Positions 35,255-44,927 of a stretch of 64,000 nt of DNA are shown here, one piece after another. The stretch comes from Stutzerimonas stutzeri (GTDB taxonomy: Bacteria > Pseudomonadota > Gammaproteobacteria > Pseudomonadales > Pseudomonadaceae): the NCBI RefSeq assembly GCF_024448955.1, contig NZ_JAMOIH010000015.1, positions 62,001-126,000 on the forward strand. The letters are read 5' to 3'. The position numbers and the translations under genes are program-made. Within the stretch, counting starts at the first letter, position 1; every line of letters begins with the position of its first letter. The notes beneath the pieces were generated by a model, which had not been told where the DNA came from, ran no database searches, and was given only the letters and a program-made list of their open reading frames with translations.

Positions 35255-36558
35255 CCGAACAATCCGAAGGTCTGCTCCATGCTCTGCATGGTCTGCATCA
35301 TGGAAGTGAATTGCTTGAGGTAGCGGCTGTAGTGGGTGTCGTACTGCTGCTGAAGATTTTCGAACTGCTCGTCGATACGGCGCAGGCTCATGTCCAGCGT
35401 GTCCATGCGGTTCTTCAACATACCGTTGGTGCTGCTGGTGTAGCTGGCAACGGTCTTGTCGATGCTCTCGAGCAGGTTGTCCTTGCCGGTGAACAGCGCC
35501 TCGAAGCCTTCCGGATCGTTGGCGACGGCAGCTTCGAAGCGCTTGGCGTCGATGGTCAGCTTGCCGTTGCGATCGGCGCTGATACTGAAATTGATCAGGC
35601 TGGTGCCGCCGAAATCGGTACGCAGCAGGCCATTGAGGCGGCTTTCGATGGACCGGATGCTGGAATCGCCGGCCAGGACGCCGCGCGCCGCACTTTCGCT
35701 GCCGCTGACGGTTAGCGAGTCGAAGCTGCCCATCAGCGTATTGAAGGCGTCGATAAAACTCTGAGCCTTGGCCTGGGTGCCTTCCTTGTCTTGCGCGATA
35801 TCGAGGGTTAGCGGTGATTCACCGGTGGCATGCGCCTTGGTGAAGGTCATGCTGACGCCTTCGATGACGTTCTCGAAGGTATTGCTGGCATTGGTCAGCT
35901 TGATCCCCGAGGCATCCCGACCGAGATATACCTCGGCGTCCGCTGCGGTGGACAGACGAGTCGGGCTGGCAATTGCGGCTTCGACCGCCGAATTGCCTGA
36001 GGCGCTCAGGCTGATGCTCTGTGCGGCTCCGGTTTCCTCAGTGGTCAGGACCAGATTGACCGCGCCGTCGCTGCGTACCAGAGTGGCCCGAACGCCGCTG
36101 TTATCGACCGCGTCATTGATTGCACTGGCGAGGCCGTCAAGGGTGGTGATGCCGGTCATATCGACATCGAACGAATCCACACCGCCCTGGCCGATAGTGA
36201 GCGTACCGCCGCCCGCCAAGCTGGCGTCAGTCAGGCCCTGCAATGCGATCTGATCCTTGCTGGCCAACTGCTTGACGAAAAAGTCGTAACTGCCAGCCTG
36301 TGCGGTGGTGCCAACCGTAGCGCTGGCATAACCGTCCTGGCTAAAGGTCGCTTTATTGGTCAGCATGCTCGAAGTGCTGCTATTGAGCTTGGTTATAGCC
36401 GACTTGAAGGTCGTCAACGAGCTGCGCAGCGAGCTCAGCGCATCGCGCTGGGCCTTGTAGTTCGATTCGTTGCGGTTCAACCGATCCAGCGAAGACTGAA
36501 CTTCGTAGGTCGCCAACTGCGTCGACATCTGCTGTACGTAATCGGAATCTATAGCCAT
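35251..36558 (-). CDS. fliD: Filament cap protein FliD/LafB
   Basis: 435 residues from the ATG at 36558 (MAIDSDYVQQM), with AGAGGGG at a good distance; the frame is open to 36600. The N-terminus ATYEVQSSLDRLNRNESNYKAQRDALSSLRSSLTTFKSA and the C-terminus (RRIDEQFENLQQQYDTHYSRYLKQFTSMMQTM) are coiled-coil FliD ends. The middle holds the FliD_C domain. It caps the filament and folds incoming flagellin. First gene of the fliD-S-T-K-L-lafS-T-U block. Confidence 0.93.
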   Translation of the reverse strand: MAIDSDYVQQMSTQLATYEVQSSLDRLNRNESNYKAQRDALSSLRSSLTTFKSAITKLNSSTSSMLTNKATFSQDGYASATVGTTAQAGSYDFFVKQLASKDQIALQGLTDASLAGGGTLTIGQGGVDSFDVDMTGITTLDGLASAINDAVDNSGVRATLVRSDGAVNLVLTTEETGAAQSISLSASGNSAVEAAIASPTRLSTAADAEVYLGRDASGIKLTNASNTFENVIEGVSMTFTKAHATGESPLTLDIAQDKEGTQAKAQSFIDAFNTLMGSFDSLTVSGSESAARGVLAGDSSIRSIESRLNGLLRTDFGGTSLINFSISADRNGKLTIDAKRFEAAVANDPEGFEALFTGKDNLLESIDKTVASYTSSTNGMLKNRMDTLDMSLRRIDEQFENLQQQYDTHYSRYLKQFTSMMQTMQSMEQTFGLFG

Positions 36559-36725
36559 CACCATCCCCTCTTGATGTCTGTTGAGCAAATTGAGTGCCAA
36601 GTCGAAAAGGCCGCATTACGGGCGTTCGAGAGGCAGCCAAGCAGAAAAAAGGCTTCCGCAACGCGACGTGACGAGGAAACGGGGAAACACCGCTTCCTCC
36701 TGTGGCGATGACGGAACGACGCTCT

Positions 36726-36752
36726 ATAAAGGCGACTTGAACGCGCGTTTTA
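36726..36752 (-). promoter_or_regulatory. Candidate sigma-28 (LafS) promoter of the fliD operon
   Basis: On the minus strand TAAA (36752-36749), a 15-base spacer, then GCCTTTAT (36733-36726), close to the sigma-28 consensus TAAA-N15-GCCGATAA with the spacing exact. It lies about 170 bases ahead of the fliD ATG, in the 327-base gap between fliD and flgN, which holds no other gene I can support. It would place late genes, including lafS itself, under sigma-28. Confidence 0.5.
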
Positions 36753-36885
36753 TTTAGCGGGCTGAAGACCCATTTGCCATGGGACGCACCACGAGCAGGC
36801 ATCGGCTCGGCACGGTGGCCGGCTTTGGCAGGAACGCTACAGGCAAGCCATTGACTAGCAGCGGACAGAAAGTCTGCGAAGCGGC

Positions 36886-37326
36886 TCAGTAAGCCTGCGG
36901 CGTATAGAGGCGGGCATCCTGATTGCCAGCGAGCAGTTGCTGCAGGATGTCGTGATGCATGGCAAGAAGCTTGCCGTTGTGCTCATTAAACAGCTGGCAC
37001 TGCACGGCGAGATCGCCGACCTGCTGCCAGTGTTGCTGCAGCGACACGCCGCGCTCGCCCGAGCAGCTGGACAACAGACGGCGCATACCAGCCGCGGTTG
37101 CATCCAGACGGAAAGCTGCGAGCACCTTGCTGCGGCGCTGGGCGCGGGCGGCAATGGCTTCGACGCGAAGGGTGATCTGCAGATTGATGCGATCGATTTC
37201 GGGCACATCGCGTTCCAGCAGACGACCGTAGAGCTCCTGCATCAACTCGCGCATAACCAGATAGTCGCTGCAGTCCTGCTGCAAATCGTTATCGACGACT
37301 GCGAGCAGCTTGTCCCGTTGAGTCAC
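36886..37326 (-). CDS. flgN: FlgN-like chaperone for FlgK/FlgL
   Basis: 146 residues, helical throughout. It starts MTQRDKLLAVVDNDLQQDCSDYLVMRELMQELY and ends with HHDILQQLLAGNQDARLYTPQAY; the C-terminal ...LYTPQ(G/A) tail is common in FlgN proteins. Its start overlaps the flgM stop by four bases. FlgN escorts the junction proteins to the export gate. Confidence 0.82.
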   Translation of the reverse strand: MTQRDKLLAVVDNDLQQDCSDYLVMRELMQELYGRLLERDVPEIDRINLQITLRVEAIAARAQRRSKVLAAFRLDATAAGMRRLLSSCSGERGVSLQQHWQQVGDLAVQCQLFNEHNGKLLAMHHDILQQLLAGNQDARLYTPQAY

Positions 37327-37598
37327 GCGTCGTTGCCGCGGTGGTAGCTGAGCATGCTGCTCGCCAACTGACCGATGTCTGTAGATATCTCGCCGCGCTG
37401 CAGCGCCTGCTTGATCGCCGCAACGCGATCCAGATCGACCTCGGGCATTGCGCGCAAGGCTTCGTGCATCTGCTCAAGCGGCAGGCTCTCGGCGGGGCGG
37501 GCAGTGGACCGCGCGGCGGGGCGGGCGCTGGCCGGACGAGCGGGAGCCGTCTCGGTGGGGGTCGCAATGGCGGGCTTGAAATGCCGGCTGATTTCCAT
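37323..37598 (-). CDS. flgM: Anti-sigma-28 factor FlgM
   Basis: 91 residues. The N-terminal half is Pro/Ala/Arg-rich and disordered, as needed for export. The C-terminal half has the FlgM pattern MPEVDLDRVAAIKQALQRGEISTDIGQLASSMLSYHR. It should bind LafS until the hook is complete. It sits between fliD and fliJ here, whereas in Vibrio lateral loci flgM and flgN lie next to flgA. Confidence 0.9.
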   Translation of the reverse strand: MEISRHFKPAIATPTETAPARPASARPAARSTARPAESLPLEQMHEALRAMPEVDLDRVAAIKQALQRGEISTDIGQLASSMLSYHRGNDA

Positions 37599-37726
37599 GT
37601 TCTCGTTCCAACTCGGTGGTTACTGCCTAACAAGCGACCGCTCGGGCGGAAACCTTAAATAATTTTTCACAAGGCTGACAGACGGGTCCTTTGTTGCTCA
37701 CTACAAACAGTGACTGGCTTAGGATC

Positions 37727-37954
37727 GCCCCTCACCCCAACCCTCTTCCCGCAAGCGGGGAGAAGGAGCTGGCCGTGCGGGTTGTTACCGCCATGCTCGG
37801 CTCGGCTGTTGCGGTACGAGCGACGAAGCAAGCGCGTACCGAAATCATGGGTTGAACTGGAATTCAGTCCATATCTAACGCTTCGAAGCGGATGCCTCAC
37901 ACCGCTGCGGCGGCCTTCACTCTCCCTCGCTCGCTCCGGGCCGGGGTGAGGGGC
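37727..37954. repeat. 228-base element bounded by 12-base inverted repeats
   Basis: GCCCCTCACCCC at 37727-37738 and its exact reverse complement at 37943-37954 enclose the unit. Just inside the left end is a hairpin (CCCG/CGGG with flanking pairs, 37744-37766). It lies in the 390-base gap between flgM and fliJ and contains no convincing gene. A related fragment is at 30046-30087. Confidence 0.65.
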
Positions 37955-37988
37955 GGAGCCGAGCCGACTCCCGGCTCCAAAACAACCA

Positions 37989-38414
37989 CTAGGCAATCCG
38001 ACCCCGCCACCAGCTCTGCGCCGCCAGGCCGTCCTGAATCTTCTGTTCCTGAGCCAGCAACAGCTGCTGCCACTGCTGGATCTTGGCATCGATCACATGC
38101 TCGACGACCTTCTCGCTGCGCATGGCCTGCATCAGCTCCTGCTGGATGCGCGCCAGCGCCTGTTCAGCCACCGCCAGTTCGCGACGTTGCAGTTCGACCA
38201 TCTTGTACAGCGTGGCCTTGTAACGCTGCTGATTATCACGCTGTAACGGGGTGCTCATCGGCACACTGAAGCCACACAGACGGCTCAAACCGGTAATGTT
38301 GTTGCGATAGCGCTGACAAAGGTTCTGCTGGTACTGCACCTGTCCAAGCATCTGCTTGACCCGGTTGCTACGCAGGCTGGCCAGGCGCGAGAGCGTCTCG
38401 ATCTGCTGTTTCAT
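37989..38414 (-). CDS. fliJ: FliJ export chaperone/ATPase stalk
   Basis: 141 residues from the ATG at 38414, which overlaps the fliI stop by four bases. It is a nearly continuous coiled coil (TLSRLASLRSNRVKQML through KMVELQRRELAVAEQALARIQQELMQAM). FliJ sits in the FliI hexamer and contacts FlhA. Last gene of the lafK-fliJ block. Confidence 0.88.
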   Translation of the reverse strand: MKQQIETLSRLASLRSNRVKQMLGQVQYQQNLCQRYRNNITGLSRLCGFSVPMSTPLQRDNQQRYKATLYKMVELQRRELAVAEQALARIQQELMQAMRSEKVVEHVIDAKIQQWQQLLLAQEQKIQDGLAAQSWWRGRIA

Positions 38415-39742
38415 GGCTTCCTGATGATGCTCTGCAGGAGAGTAAGGCTGGCTTCCAGCTCCGCCGCCTCGCCCACTTCCTGGCGCAGAAAACGCTCGAT
38501 AGTTGGCGCGAGCTGCACTGAGCGGTCGGTTTTGATGTCCGCTCCGGGCGTATAGCCACCCAGCGGGATCAGCTCCTTGATCTTCTCGTAAGTGCTGTAA
38601 AGCTCCTTGAGCTGGCGCGCCGCGCCCAGGTGCGGCGGCTGGCCGACCTGACTCATGCAGCGGCTGACCGAAGCGCAGACATCGATGGCCGGGTAGTGCC
38701 CGGCATCGGCCAGGCGCCGCGAAAGCACGATATGGCCGTCGAGAATCGCCCGCGCGCAATCGACAATCGGGTCCTGCTGGTCGTCGCCTTCGGCTAGCAC
38801 GGTGTAGAGCGCGCTGAGGCTGCCATTATCATTAGCACCGTTGCCGGCGCTTTCCACCAGCTCCGGCAGCATGCCGAATACCGATGGCGGATACCCCTTG
38901 GTCGCCGGCGGCTCGCCCAGCGCCAGGGCGATTTCGCGCTGGGCCATGGCGTAGCGCGTCAGCGAGTCGACCAGCAGCAGCACATCGTTGCCCTGGTCAC
39001 GAAAATAGGCGGCGATGCTGTGGCACAGCTCGGTGGCCTTGAGGCGCATCAGTGGCGACTCGTTGGCCGGCGCGACCACCACCACGGCTTTCTTCAGGCC
39101 TTCCTCGCCGAGCGAATGCAGCAGGAATTCCTGCACCTCGCGACCGCGTTCACCGATCAGCCCGACCACCACCACATCCGCCTTGGTCTGGCGCGTGATC
39201 ATGCCCAGCAGCACGCTCTTGCCCACGCCGGAGCCGGCAAACAGGCCCACACGCTGGCCCTTGCCCAAGGTCAGAGTGGCATTGATCGCCCGTACGCCGA
39301 CATCCAGCGGTTCGCTGACCGGCTTGCGCTTGAGCGGATTGACCGATGGCAGCTCGGCAGGCAACGGGTCGCGCCCGCTGAGCTTGCCCAGCTCGTCCAG
39401 CGGCTCGCCAAGGCCGTTGACCACCCGGCCGAGCCAGGATTCATCAATGTGCAGCTTGGCGTCATCCGGCGCTGGAAACACTCGGGAGCCCGAGGTCAGA
39501 CCAACCGGTTTCTTGAACGGCATCAGGTAGGTGATGTCACGGTTGAAGCCCACTACCTGCGCTTCGAGCATGCTGCCGTCGCCCTGCTCGACGAAGCAGC
39601 GCTGGCCGGTCATGCGCTGGCAACCGAGACTTTCCAGCAGCATGCCGGAGACGCGCACCAGCCGGCCGCTGACCTTGGCCAGCTGCACGGTATCCAGCGA
39701 GCGCAGTGCTTCATCGAGCCGGAAGCTCTCGCGTAGCGACAT
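38411..39742 (-). CDS. fliI: Flagellum-specific export ATPase FliI
   Basis: 443 residues. It has the Walker A GLFAGSGVGKSVLLG near residues 166-180, VVGLIGERGREVQEFL, Walker B (DVLLLVDSLTRYAMAQREIALALGEPPATKGYPPSVF) and the DEL-type C-terminal domain. It energises export with the proton motive force. It follows fliH by one base. Confidence 0.95.
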   Translation of the reverse strand: MSLRESFRLDEALRSLDTVQLAKVSGRLVRVSGMLLESLGCQRMTGQRCFVEQGDGSMLEAQVVGFNRDITYLMPFKKPVGLTSGSRVFPAPDDAKLHIDESWLGRVVNGLGEPLDELGKLSGRDPLPAELPSVNPLKRKPVSEPLDVGVRAINATLTLGKGQRVGLFAGSGVGKSVLLGMITRQTKADVVVVGLIGERGREVQEFLLHSLGEEGLKKAVVVVAPANESPLMRLKATELCHSIAAYFRDQGNDVLLLVDSLTRYAMAQREIALALGEPPATKGYPPSVFGMLPELVESAGNGANDNGSLSALYTVLAEGDDQQDPIVDCARAILDGHIVLSRRLADAGHYPAIDVCASVSRCMSQVGQPPHLGAARQLKELYSTYEKIKELIPLGGYTPGADIKTDRSVQLAPTIERFLRQEVGEAAELEASLTLLQSIIRKP

Positions 39743-39743
39743 T

Positions 39744-40442
39744 TCAGGCTTCCGCCTTGATGTGTTCGGCCAGTGTGTCCATGCATGAATCCAGACGCTG
39801 TTGGCAGCCGATGTCGGCTTCGGCCTGAGCGGTGATCACGCGGCATTCGCCGAGCGCCAGTTTCTCGTCCGGGACCAGGCGCCAGGCCGCGGCACGTTCG
39901 GGAGCGAGTTCCTTGATCCGCGCGCATTCCTCAGGGTTGAGCAGGATGCGCACATCCTCCTGATCGCCCGGCATAGCAGCCAAGGCTTCCTCGGCCAGGG
40001 TCAGCAATTGCGTCGGGTGCAGGGTCAGCTCGCAGCGGATCACCTGTTTGGACACTTTCTGCACCAGCTCAAGCAGCTGCTCACGTCGCGCCTGCTCGAA
40101 ATCCTGGCGGAAACGCTCGACGCTTTCGATCAATTGGTCCAACGGGCGAGCCGCAGCGTCGAAGGCCTGACGCCCCTGGGCACGGCCTTCTTCGCGACCT
40201 ATTGCCTTGCCGTCCTCAATCCCCCGCTCGAATCCTTCGCGGTGACCGGCTTCGCGACCTTGGTCCAGGCCCTGTTCGTAACCCTTGTCGATACCCTCCC
40301 GAAAGCCATCTGCAACGGCGCGCTGCAGCGCCGCTGGGTCCCCGGTAACACTTTCGGCCAGCTCCGCCGCGGTGCGGACCCGAGGCGGAAAACGGAACGG
40401 GCGCCAGGCGCGGCCTTCGCCCTTGATGATCTTGATGCTCAT
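39744..40442 (-). CDS. fliH: Export ATPase regulator FliH
   Basis: 232 residues. The central region has GxxxG-type glycine repeats (GFREGIDKGYEQGLDQGREAGHREGFERG), a hallmark of FliH. The C-terminal half has LVQKVSKQVIRCELTLHP and VITAQAEADIGCQQRLDS. It tethers FliI to FliN. Six bases separate it from fliG. Confidence 0.92.
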   Translation of the reverse strand: MSIKIIKGEGRAWRPFRFPPRVRTAAELAESVTGDPAALQRAVADGFREGIDKGYEQGLDQGREAGHREGFERGIEDGKAIGREEGRAQGRQAFDAAARPLDQLIESVERFRQDFEQARREQLLELVQKVSKQVIRCELTLHPTQLLTLAEEALAAMPGDQEDVRILLNPEECARIKELAPERAAAWRLVPDEKLALGECRVITAQAEADIGCQQRLDSCMDTLAEHIKAEA

Positions 40443-40448
40443 CGGCGC

Positions 40449-41516
40449 TTACTCGACCGTCTGTTCGCGGAACAGCTGAATCTGCAGATCGCCGTCGGCG
40501 GACATTTCGCGGACCACTCCCATGATGTCCTTGCGCACCTGCTCGACGCGTGACAGCGGCACCGGGCCCTGGCGACGGTTGATCGACTCCATCTGCTGCG
40601 CCTGACGTTTGGGCATTGCCCCCTGGATGGCCTTGACCAGCGCCGGCTCGGCGCCCTTCAGTGCCACCACCCACTCTTCCAGCGGGATCACTTCCAGCAG
40701 GGTCTGCAGCACATCCTGGTTCTGCCGCGAGAGGATGAAGAAGTCATACATCTCGTCCTCGATCTTGCCCACCAGCTCTTCGTTGTGAGCGCGCAGCAGC
40801 TCGAACATCTGATCACGGTTGCCCTTGAAGCGGTTCATGATGTCGGCCGCCTGCTTCACGCCGCGCACCTGCGAACCCTGATTCGACAGCACCTGCAGAC
40901 TGCGATCGATCAGCTGCTCGAGTTCGGCGATGACATCGCTGTTGACCTCGTTGAGGTTGGCGATCCGATAGAGCAGCTCGTCCTGGCGTTCGGCCGGCAT
41001 GCACTCGAGCACATCGGTGGCCATGCCTGGCGGCAGGAACGCGAGGAACACCGCCTGCATCTGCGCGTGCTCCTTGGCGATCAGTGCAGCGAACTGCTTC
41101 GGGTCGAGCCATTCCATCTTGGCCATCTTGGCGCGAATCTCCTCGCCATAGATCGAATCGAGCAGCGAACGGGTAATGTCACCGCCCAGCGCCTTGCCCA
41201 GCATGCCGGACAGATAGGTGCGCGAGGCACCCTTGATGCTGCTCTGCTCCTTGTAATCGTCGAAGAAGCGGCTGATCACGTCGGAGACCATCGGCTGTTT
41301 GACGTTGGACAAGCGCGCCATGGCCTGGCTGATGCTGATGATTTCTTCGCGGGAGAAGTTGCGCAAAATACCGGCAGATATGTCATCACCCATGCTCAGC
41401 ATGAGGATCGCCGCCTGGTCGAGCGAGCTCACCGAGCGCAGCTGCACCGGACGCGCTTTGATTTCCTTGCTCGAGCCGGTCACCGACTCAGCTGGCTGGG
41501 TTGAGTTCTCTTTCAT
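40449..41516 (-). CDS. fliG: Motor switch protein FliG
   Basis: 355 residues. LDQAAILMLSMGDDISAGILRNFSREEIISISQAMA is the N-terminal FliG domain; the EHPQ-like middle motif appears as AKEHAQMQAVFLAFLPPGMATDVL; the C-terminal torque helix lies in VALKGAEPALVKAIQGAMPKRQAQQM. It couples stator to rotor. Its start lies 29 bases inside the fliF end. Confidence 0.94.
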   Translation of the reverse strand: MKENSTQPAESVTGSSKEIKARPVQLRSVSSLDQAAILMLSMGDDISAGILRNFSREEIISISQAMARLSNVKQPMVSDVISRFFDDYKEQSSIKGASRTYLSGMLGKALGGDITRSLLDSIYGEEIRAKMAKMEWLDPKQFAALIAKEHAQMQAVFLAFLPPGMATDVLECMPAERQDELLYRIANLNEVNSDVIAELEQLIDRSLQVLSNQGSQVRGVKQAADIMNRFKGNRDQMFELLRAHNEELVGKIEDEMYDFFILSRQNQDVLQTLLEVIPLEEWVVALKGAEPALVKAIQGAMPKRQAQQMESINRRQGPVPLSRVEQVRKDIMGVVREMSADGDLQIQLFREQTVE

Positions 41517-43167
41517 TGCGGCCTATCCAATGCTTGATGACTTCCGAAACGCGCTCCGGGTCGTTCTTGGCGAGCATTTGCAGGTGCTCGATCTGTAGCT
41601 CCAGGCCCGAACCGGGCGCAGGCAGGCGAATCTCCGAGAGCGGGTTGAGTTCGCCGAATACGTGAACGCCATCGCCCGAGCTGCGCGGGCTGGCCAGAGC
41701 TGCTCGCGGCTCGGTTTCGATGGCAGCGGCGCCCGGCATGGCCGTAAGGGTGCCATCGAGAGCGGCCGCTTCTGACTCGGCCGGCGCGGCGCGCTGGGTC
41801 AGGCTGCGCACGGCCGGACGGACCACGATTAGCAGCAGTAGAAGTGCGATCACGCCAGCGACACCAAGCTTGGCCAGGGCATGCACTTGGTTATTCTCCC
41901 ACCAGGGCACCTCGGCAGCGGTGGTCTCCACAGCGGCGAAGGGCAGTACGCTAAGCGTGAGCAAATCACCACGCTCCTGCTTGAAGCCGACTGCGCTGCG
42001 CACCATCGCCTCCAATTCGGCCCGGGCTTCCTCGCTCCAGCCGCCTTCGGGCGCAGCCTCGGCGTTGAGCACCACCGCCACACTCTGCTGGCGCAGGGCA
42101 AAACCTGCGTGCTTCACATGCACCACGCTCTGGTCATAGTCCAACTGACGGGTCGACTCTTCACGCAGCGAGGTCGCACCCTTGGTCTCGGCGCCGTCCG
42201 CTGCCGGCGCTTCGCCTTCCTTCGGCGGCGCGACAGGACGGTTGGCCAGCGAGCCGGGGATCCCCAGTGCGAGCTGGTCCAGCGCGCTTTCGTTGCTCAG
42301 CACTTCGCGACGCAGGCGCGGGGTGTCTCCGAAGGACTGGAAGGTTTCTTCCTTCTGGCTGAAGTCGATATCGGCGGCAACGCTGATGCGGTAATTGCCG
42401 CTTCCGAGCACCGGCGCCAGTACCTGCTCGATGTTGGCCACCGCCTTCTGCTGGTAGTCCTCGACGGCCTGCCAGTTCTGCGCCGGGCCACCGCCCACGT
42501 TCAGCCCGCGCGAGAGCAGCGCACCGTACTGATCGACAACGCCGACATCTTCGGGCTTGAGGTTGGGCACACTGCCGGCGACCAGATTGACGATCGCGCC
42601 GACCTGATCGGCGCCCAGCTTGTAGCCGGGTTCCAGCTGCAGCATCACCGACGCCTTGGCCGGTGCACGCTTGCTGACCACGAAGGAACTGTTCTCCTCC
42701 TGCGCCAGATGCACGCGGGCGTGCTGAACGCCCTTGAGCGACATCACCGTACGCGCCAGTTCGCCTTCCAGGCTGCGCTTGAGGCGCACGTCCTGAACGA
42801 ACTGGCTGGTGCCCAGCGGCTCCTCCTTGTCGAACAGCTCGTAGCCGGCCGGCAGCGCCACTTTCACGCCCTTGGCGGCGAGCAGCATGCGCGCATGCGA
42901 CAGCTGATCCTCACGCACCAGAATCTGCCCACTCTGCGGATGGATGCGGTATTGCACCGCCTCGCCGTCGAGCACCTGCATCACTTCAGCCACGGGAAAG
43001 GCTTCGCCAGCACCATGCAGCGGGCGGAACGAGCCGTTGTCGCGCCACAGGTAGAAAGCCACGGCTACGGCCAGCGCGGCGGCGATCACCGCCATGCCGG
43101 CCAAAGTCACGCGCGGATCGAGTTGCAGCCCACCAGCGGGCAGCTTGCTTTTGATTTTCTGCAGCAC
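41488..43167 (-). CDS. fliF: MS-ring protein FliF
   Basis: 559 residues. Two membrane helices (about 24-44 and 428-448) flank a large periplasmic region with the YscJ/FliF ring-building motifs RIHPQSGQILVREDQLSHARMLLAAKG and SLKGVQHARVHLAQEENS. The C-terminal cytoplasmic tail ends with SEVIKHWIGRNE, the FliG-binding helix. It is the base on which the basal body assembles. Twenty bases follow fliE. Confidence 0.95.
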   Translation of the reverse strand: MLQKIKSKLPAGGLQLDPRVTLAGMAVIAAALAVAVAFYLWRDNGSFRPLHGAGEAFPVAEVMQVLDGEAVQYRIHPQSGQILVREDQLSHARMLLAAKGVKVALPAGYELFDKEEPLGTSQFVQDVRLKRSLEGELARTVMSLKGVQHARVHLAQEENSSFVVSKRAPAKASVMLQLEPGYKLGADQVGAIVNLVAGSVPNLKPEDVGVVDQYGALLSRGLNVGGGPAQNWQAVEDYQQKAVANIEQVLAPVLGSGNYRISVAADIDFSQKEETFQSFGDTPRLRREVLSNESALDQLALGIPGSLANRPVAPPKEGEAPAADGAETKGATSLREESTRQLDYDQSVVHVKHAGFALRQQSVAVVLNAEAAPEGGWSEEARAELEAMVRSAVGFKQERGDLLTLSVLPFAAVETTAAEVPWWENNQVHALAKLGVAGVIALLLLLIVVRPAVRSLTQRAAPAESEAAALDGTLTAMPGAAAIETEPRAALASPRSSGDGVHVFGELNPLSEIRLPAPGSGLELQIEHLQMLAKNDPERVSEVIKHWIGRNERELNPAS

Positions 43168-43187
43168 GTCTTAGCTCTCTGTGCCGA

Positions 43188-43508
43188 TCACAGCGGCATC
43201 CGCATGACGTCGTCGAACGCCGTGGTCAATTTGTTGCGTACCTGCAGCAATGCGGAAAACGACACGCTGGCCTTCTGGCTGTCGATCATCGCGCCAACCA
43301 GATCGTCGCTCTTGCCGCTGTCCACCGCAGCCGCCGCCGCGCTGGCGTGATGCTGCTGGGCATCCACCGAACGCATCGCCGCCATGAATACGTTGCCCGC
43401 GTCCGGCGCCGGCTGGCTGGCTGGCTTGATGCCCGGGCCCTCGGCGACATTCGCAAGCTGCTGCATCCGGCCCAGCATGTCCTGCTGTACCTGCATGATT
43501 GAACTCAT
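43188..43508 (-). CDS. fliE: Hook-basal body adaptor FliE
   Basis: 106 residues. SFSALLQVRNKLTTAFDDVMRMPL at the C-terminus is the conserved FliE end, and the body is Ala/Asp-rich. It joins the MS ring to the rod. It follows lafK by 27 bases. Confidence 0.92.
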   Translation of the reverse strand: MSSIMQVQQDMLGRMQQLANVAEGPGIKPASQPAPDAGNVFMAAMRSVDAQQHHASAAAAAVDSGKSDDLVGAMIDSQKASVSFSALLQVRNKLTTAFDDVMRMPL

Positions 43509-43535
43509 CGCTGGCTCTCCCTTGATACGTCGAAA

Positions 43536-44927
43536 TCAGAAATTCAGCTCGATGCCCTGCTCGCGCATGGCATTGAGGCGATAGCGCAGGGCGCGCGAGG
43601 TCATGCCGAGGCTGGCGGCGGCCTTGGACTTGTGCCCGTCGAACCTGCGAATGGTGTCGATCACGTGCTGGTACTCGGCCCACTTGCCACTGGCACGCAG
43701 GGCGGCCTTGCCCGTCTCGACGATGGGCTGCGGCGGGCGTTCGGCACGCACCTCCGCCTGCGGCTGCGCCGTCAGGCCCAAGTCCTGCGGCTGGATGAAC
43801 AAGCCGTTGCGCAGCACCAGCGCGCGCTGCACGGTGTTTTCCAGCTCGCGAGCATTGCCCGGCCAGTCGTGCTGCAACAGGGCGCGGCAGGCATCGCTGG
43901 TGAACAGCTCTTCGCCGGCTTCCTGCGGCGCGTACTTGGCAACGAAACGGCGGGCCAGCGGAAGCACGTCTTCCTTACGCTCGCGTAGAGGGCTGATATG
44001 CAGCGGCAACACGTCGAGACGGAACATCAGGTCCGAGCGAAAGCGCCCTTCGGCGACCTCCACCTGCAGGTCCCGGTTGGTCGCGGCAATGATTCGGACG
44101 TTAAGCTCGATTTCCTTGCGACCGCCCAGGCGCTCGACACGCTGCTCTTGCAGCACACGCAGCAGCTTGGCTTGCAGGCCCAGCGGTAGCTCGCCGATCT
44201 CGTCGAGCAGCAAGGTGCCGCCATTGGCCAGCTCGAACTTGCCGGGCTGGGCTGTCACCGCACCCGTGAAGGCGCCCTTCTCATGTCCGAACAGGATGGA
44301 TTCGAGCATCTGTTCGGGAATGGCTGCACAGTTCACCGCAACGAAGGGAGCATCGGCGTTGGCGGAGAAACGATGGATGTAACGCGCCATCAGCTCCTTA
44401 CCAGTGCCGGTTTCGCCAGTGATCAGAATCGGCGCGCGGGTCAGCGATACGCGCTGAGCCATGGCCAACAGGCGACGGCCAGCCTGAGAGCAGGTTACGA
44501 AGCTCTCTTGCGCTGCATCGGCGTATTCCTGACGGCGCAACAGGGCGCTGAGCTGGCCGTCGCTGAACGGCGACAGCAGGTAATCCACACACCCCAGCTC
44601 AAGTAATGTCGCGGCCTTCTCCTGATCCGCGTACTGCACAACCGGAATGACACTGATATTACGGCCGCGCCGCATCAGTGATTCAACCTGTGCATATAAA
44701 GTTCGTTCTTCCACACCGCCGATAAATACAAAAACCAGGGCGGTATCTTTCAGCGCCGCATTGTCCAGATCGTTCAGACTTGCATAGGAAAAGACCGCGC
44801 AACCTTCCTTGCGCAACCCGGCATTAAGGAAGTCACTACCCGTCTCGGCAGCATTATCGAAAATGATGACTTTCTTGCGCGCTGATGCCGACGCCGGAGC
44901 AAATAGCTCTTCGCATGAGTAGTTCAT
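43536..44927 (-). CDS. lafK: Sigma-54-dependent lateral flagellar activator LafK
   Basis: 463 residues from the ATG at 44927 ([11 protein letters not shown]); the frame is open to 45065 but without a better start, and the ribosome site is weak either way. Residues 20-130 are a FleQ-like receiver relic without a clear phospho-acceptor. The AAA+ domain has Walker A GETGTGKE, the sigma-54 loop GAFTGA near residue 218, and Walker B ([12 protein letters not shown]). A Fis-type helix-turn-helix ends it ([18 protein letters not shown]). First gene of lafK-fliE-F-G-H-I-J, as in Vibrio lateral loci. It should drive the middle genes, such as flgB. Confidence 0.92.
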   Translation of the reverse strand: MNYSCEELFAPASASARKKVIIFDNAAETGSDFLNAGLRKEGCAVFSYASLNDLDNAALKDTALVFVFIGGVEERTLYAQVESLMRRGRNISVIPVVQYADQEKAATLLELGCVDYLLSPFSDGQLSALLRRQEYADAAQESFVTCSQAGRRLLAMAQRVSLTRAPILITGETGTGKELMARYIHRFSANADAPFVAVNCAAIPEQMLESILFGHEKGAFTGAVTAQPGKFELANGGTLLLDEIGELPLGLQAKLLRVLQEQRVERLGGRKEIELNVRIIAATNRDLQVEVAEGRFRSDLMFRLDVLPLHISPLRERKEDVLPLARRFVAKYAPQEAGEELFTSDACRALLQHDWPGNARELENTVQRALVLRNGLFIQPQDLGLTAQPQAEVRAERPPQPIVETGKAALRASGKWAEYQHVIDTIRRFDGHKSKAAASLGMTSRALRYRLNAMREQGIELNF

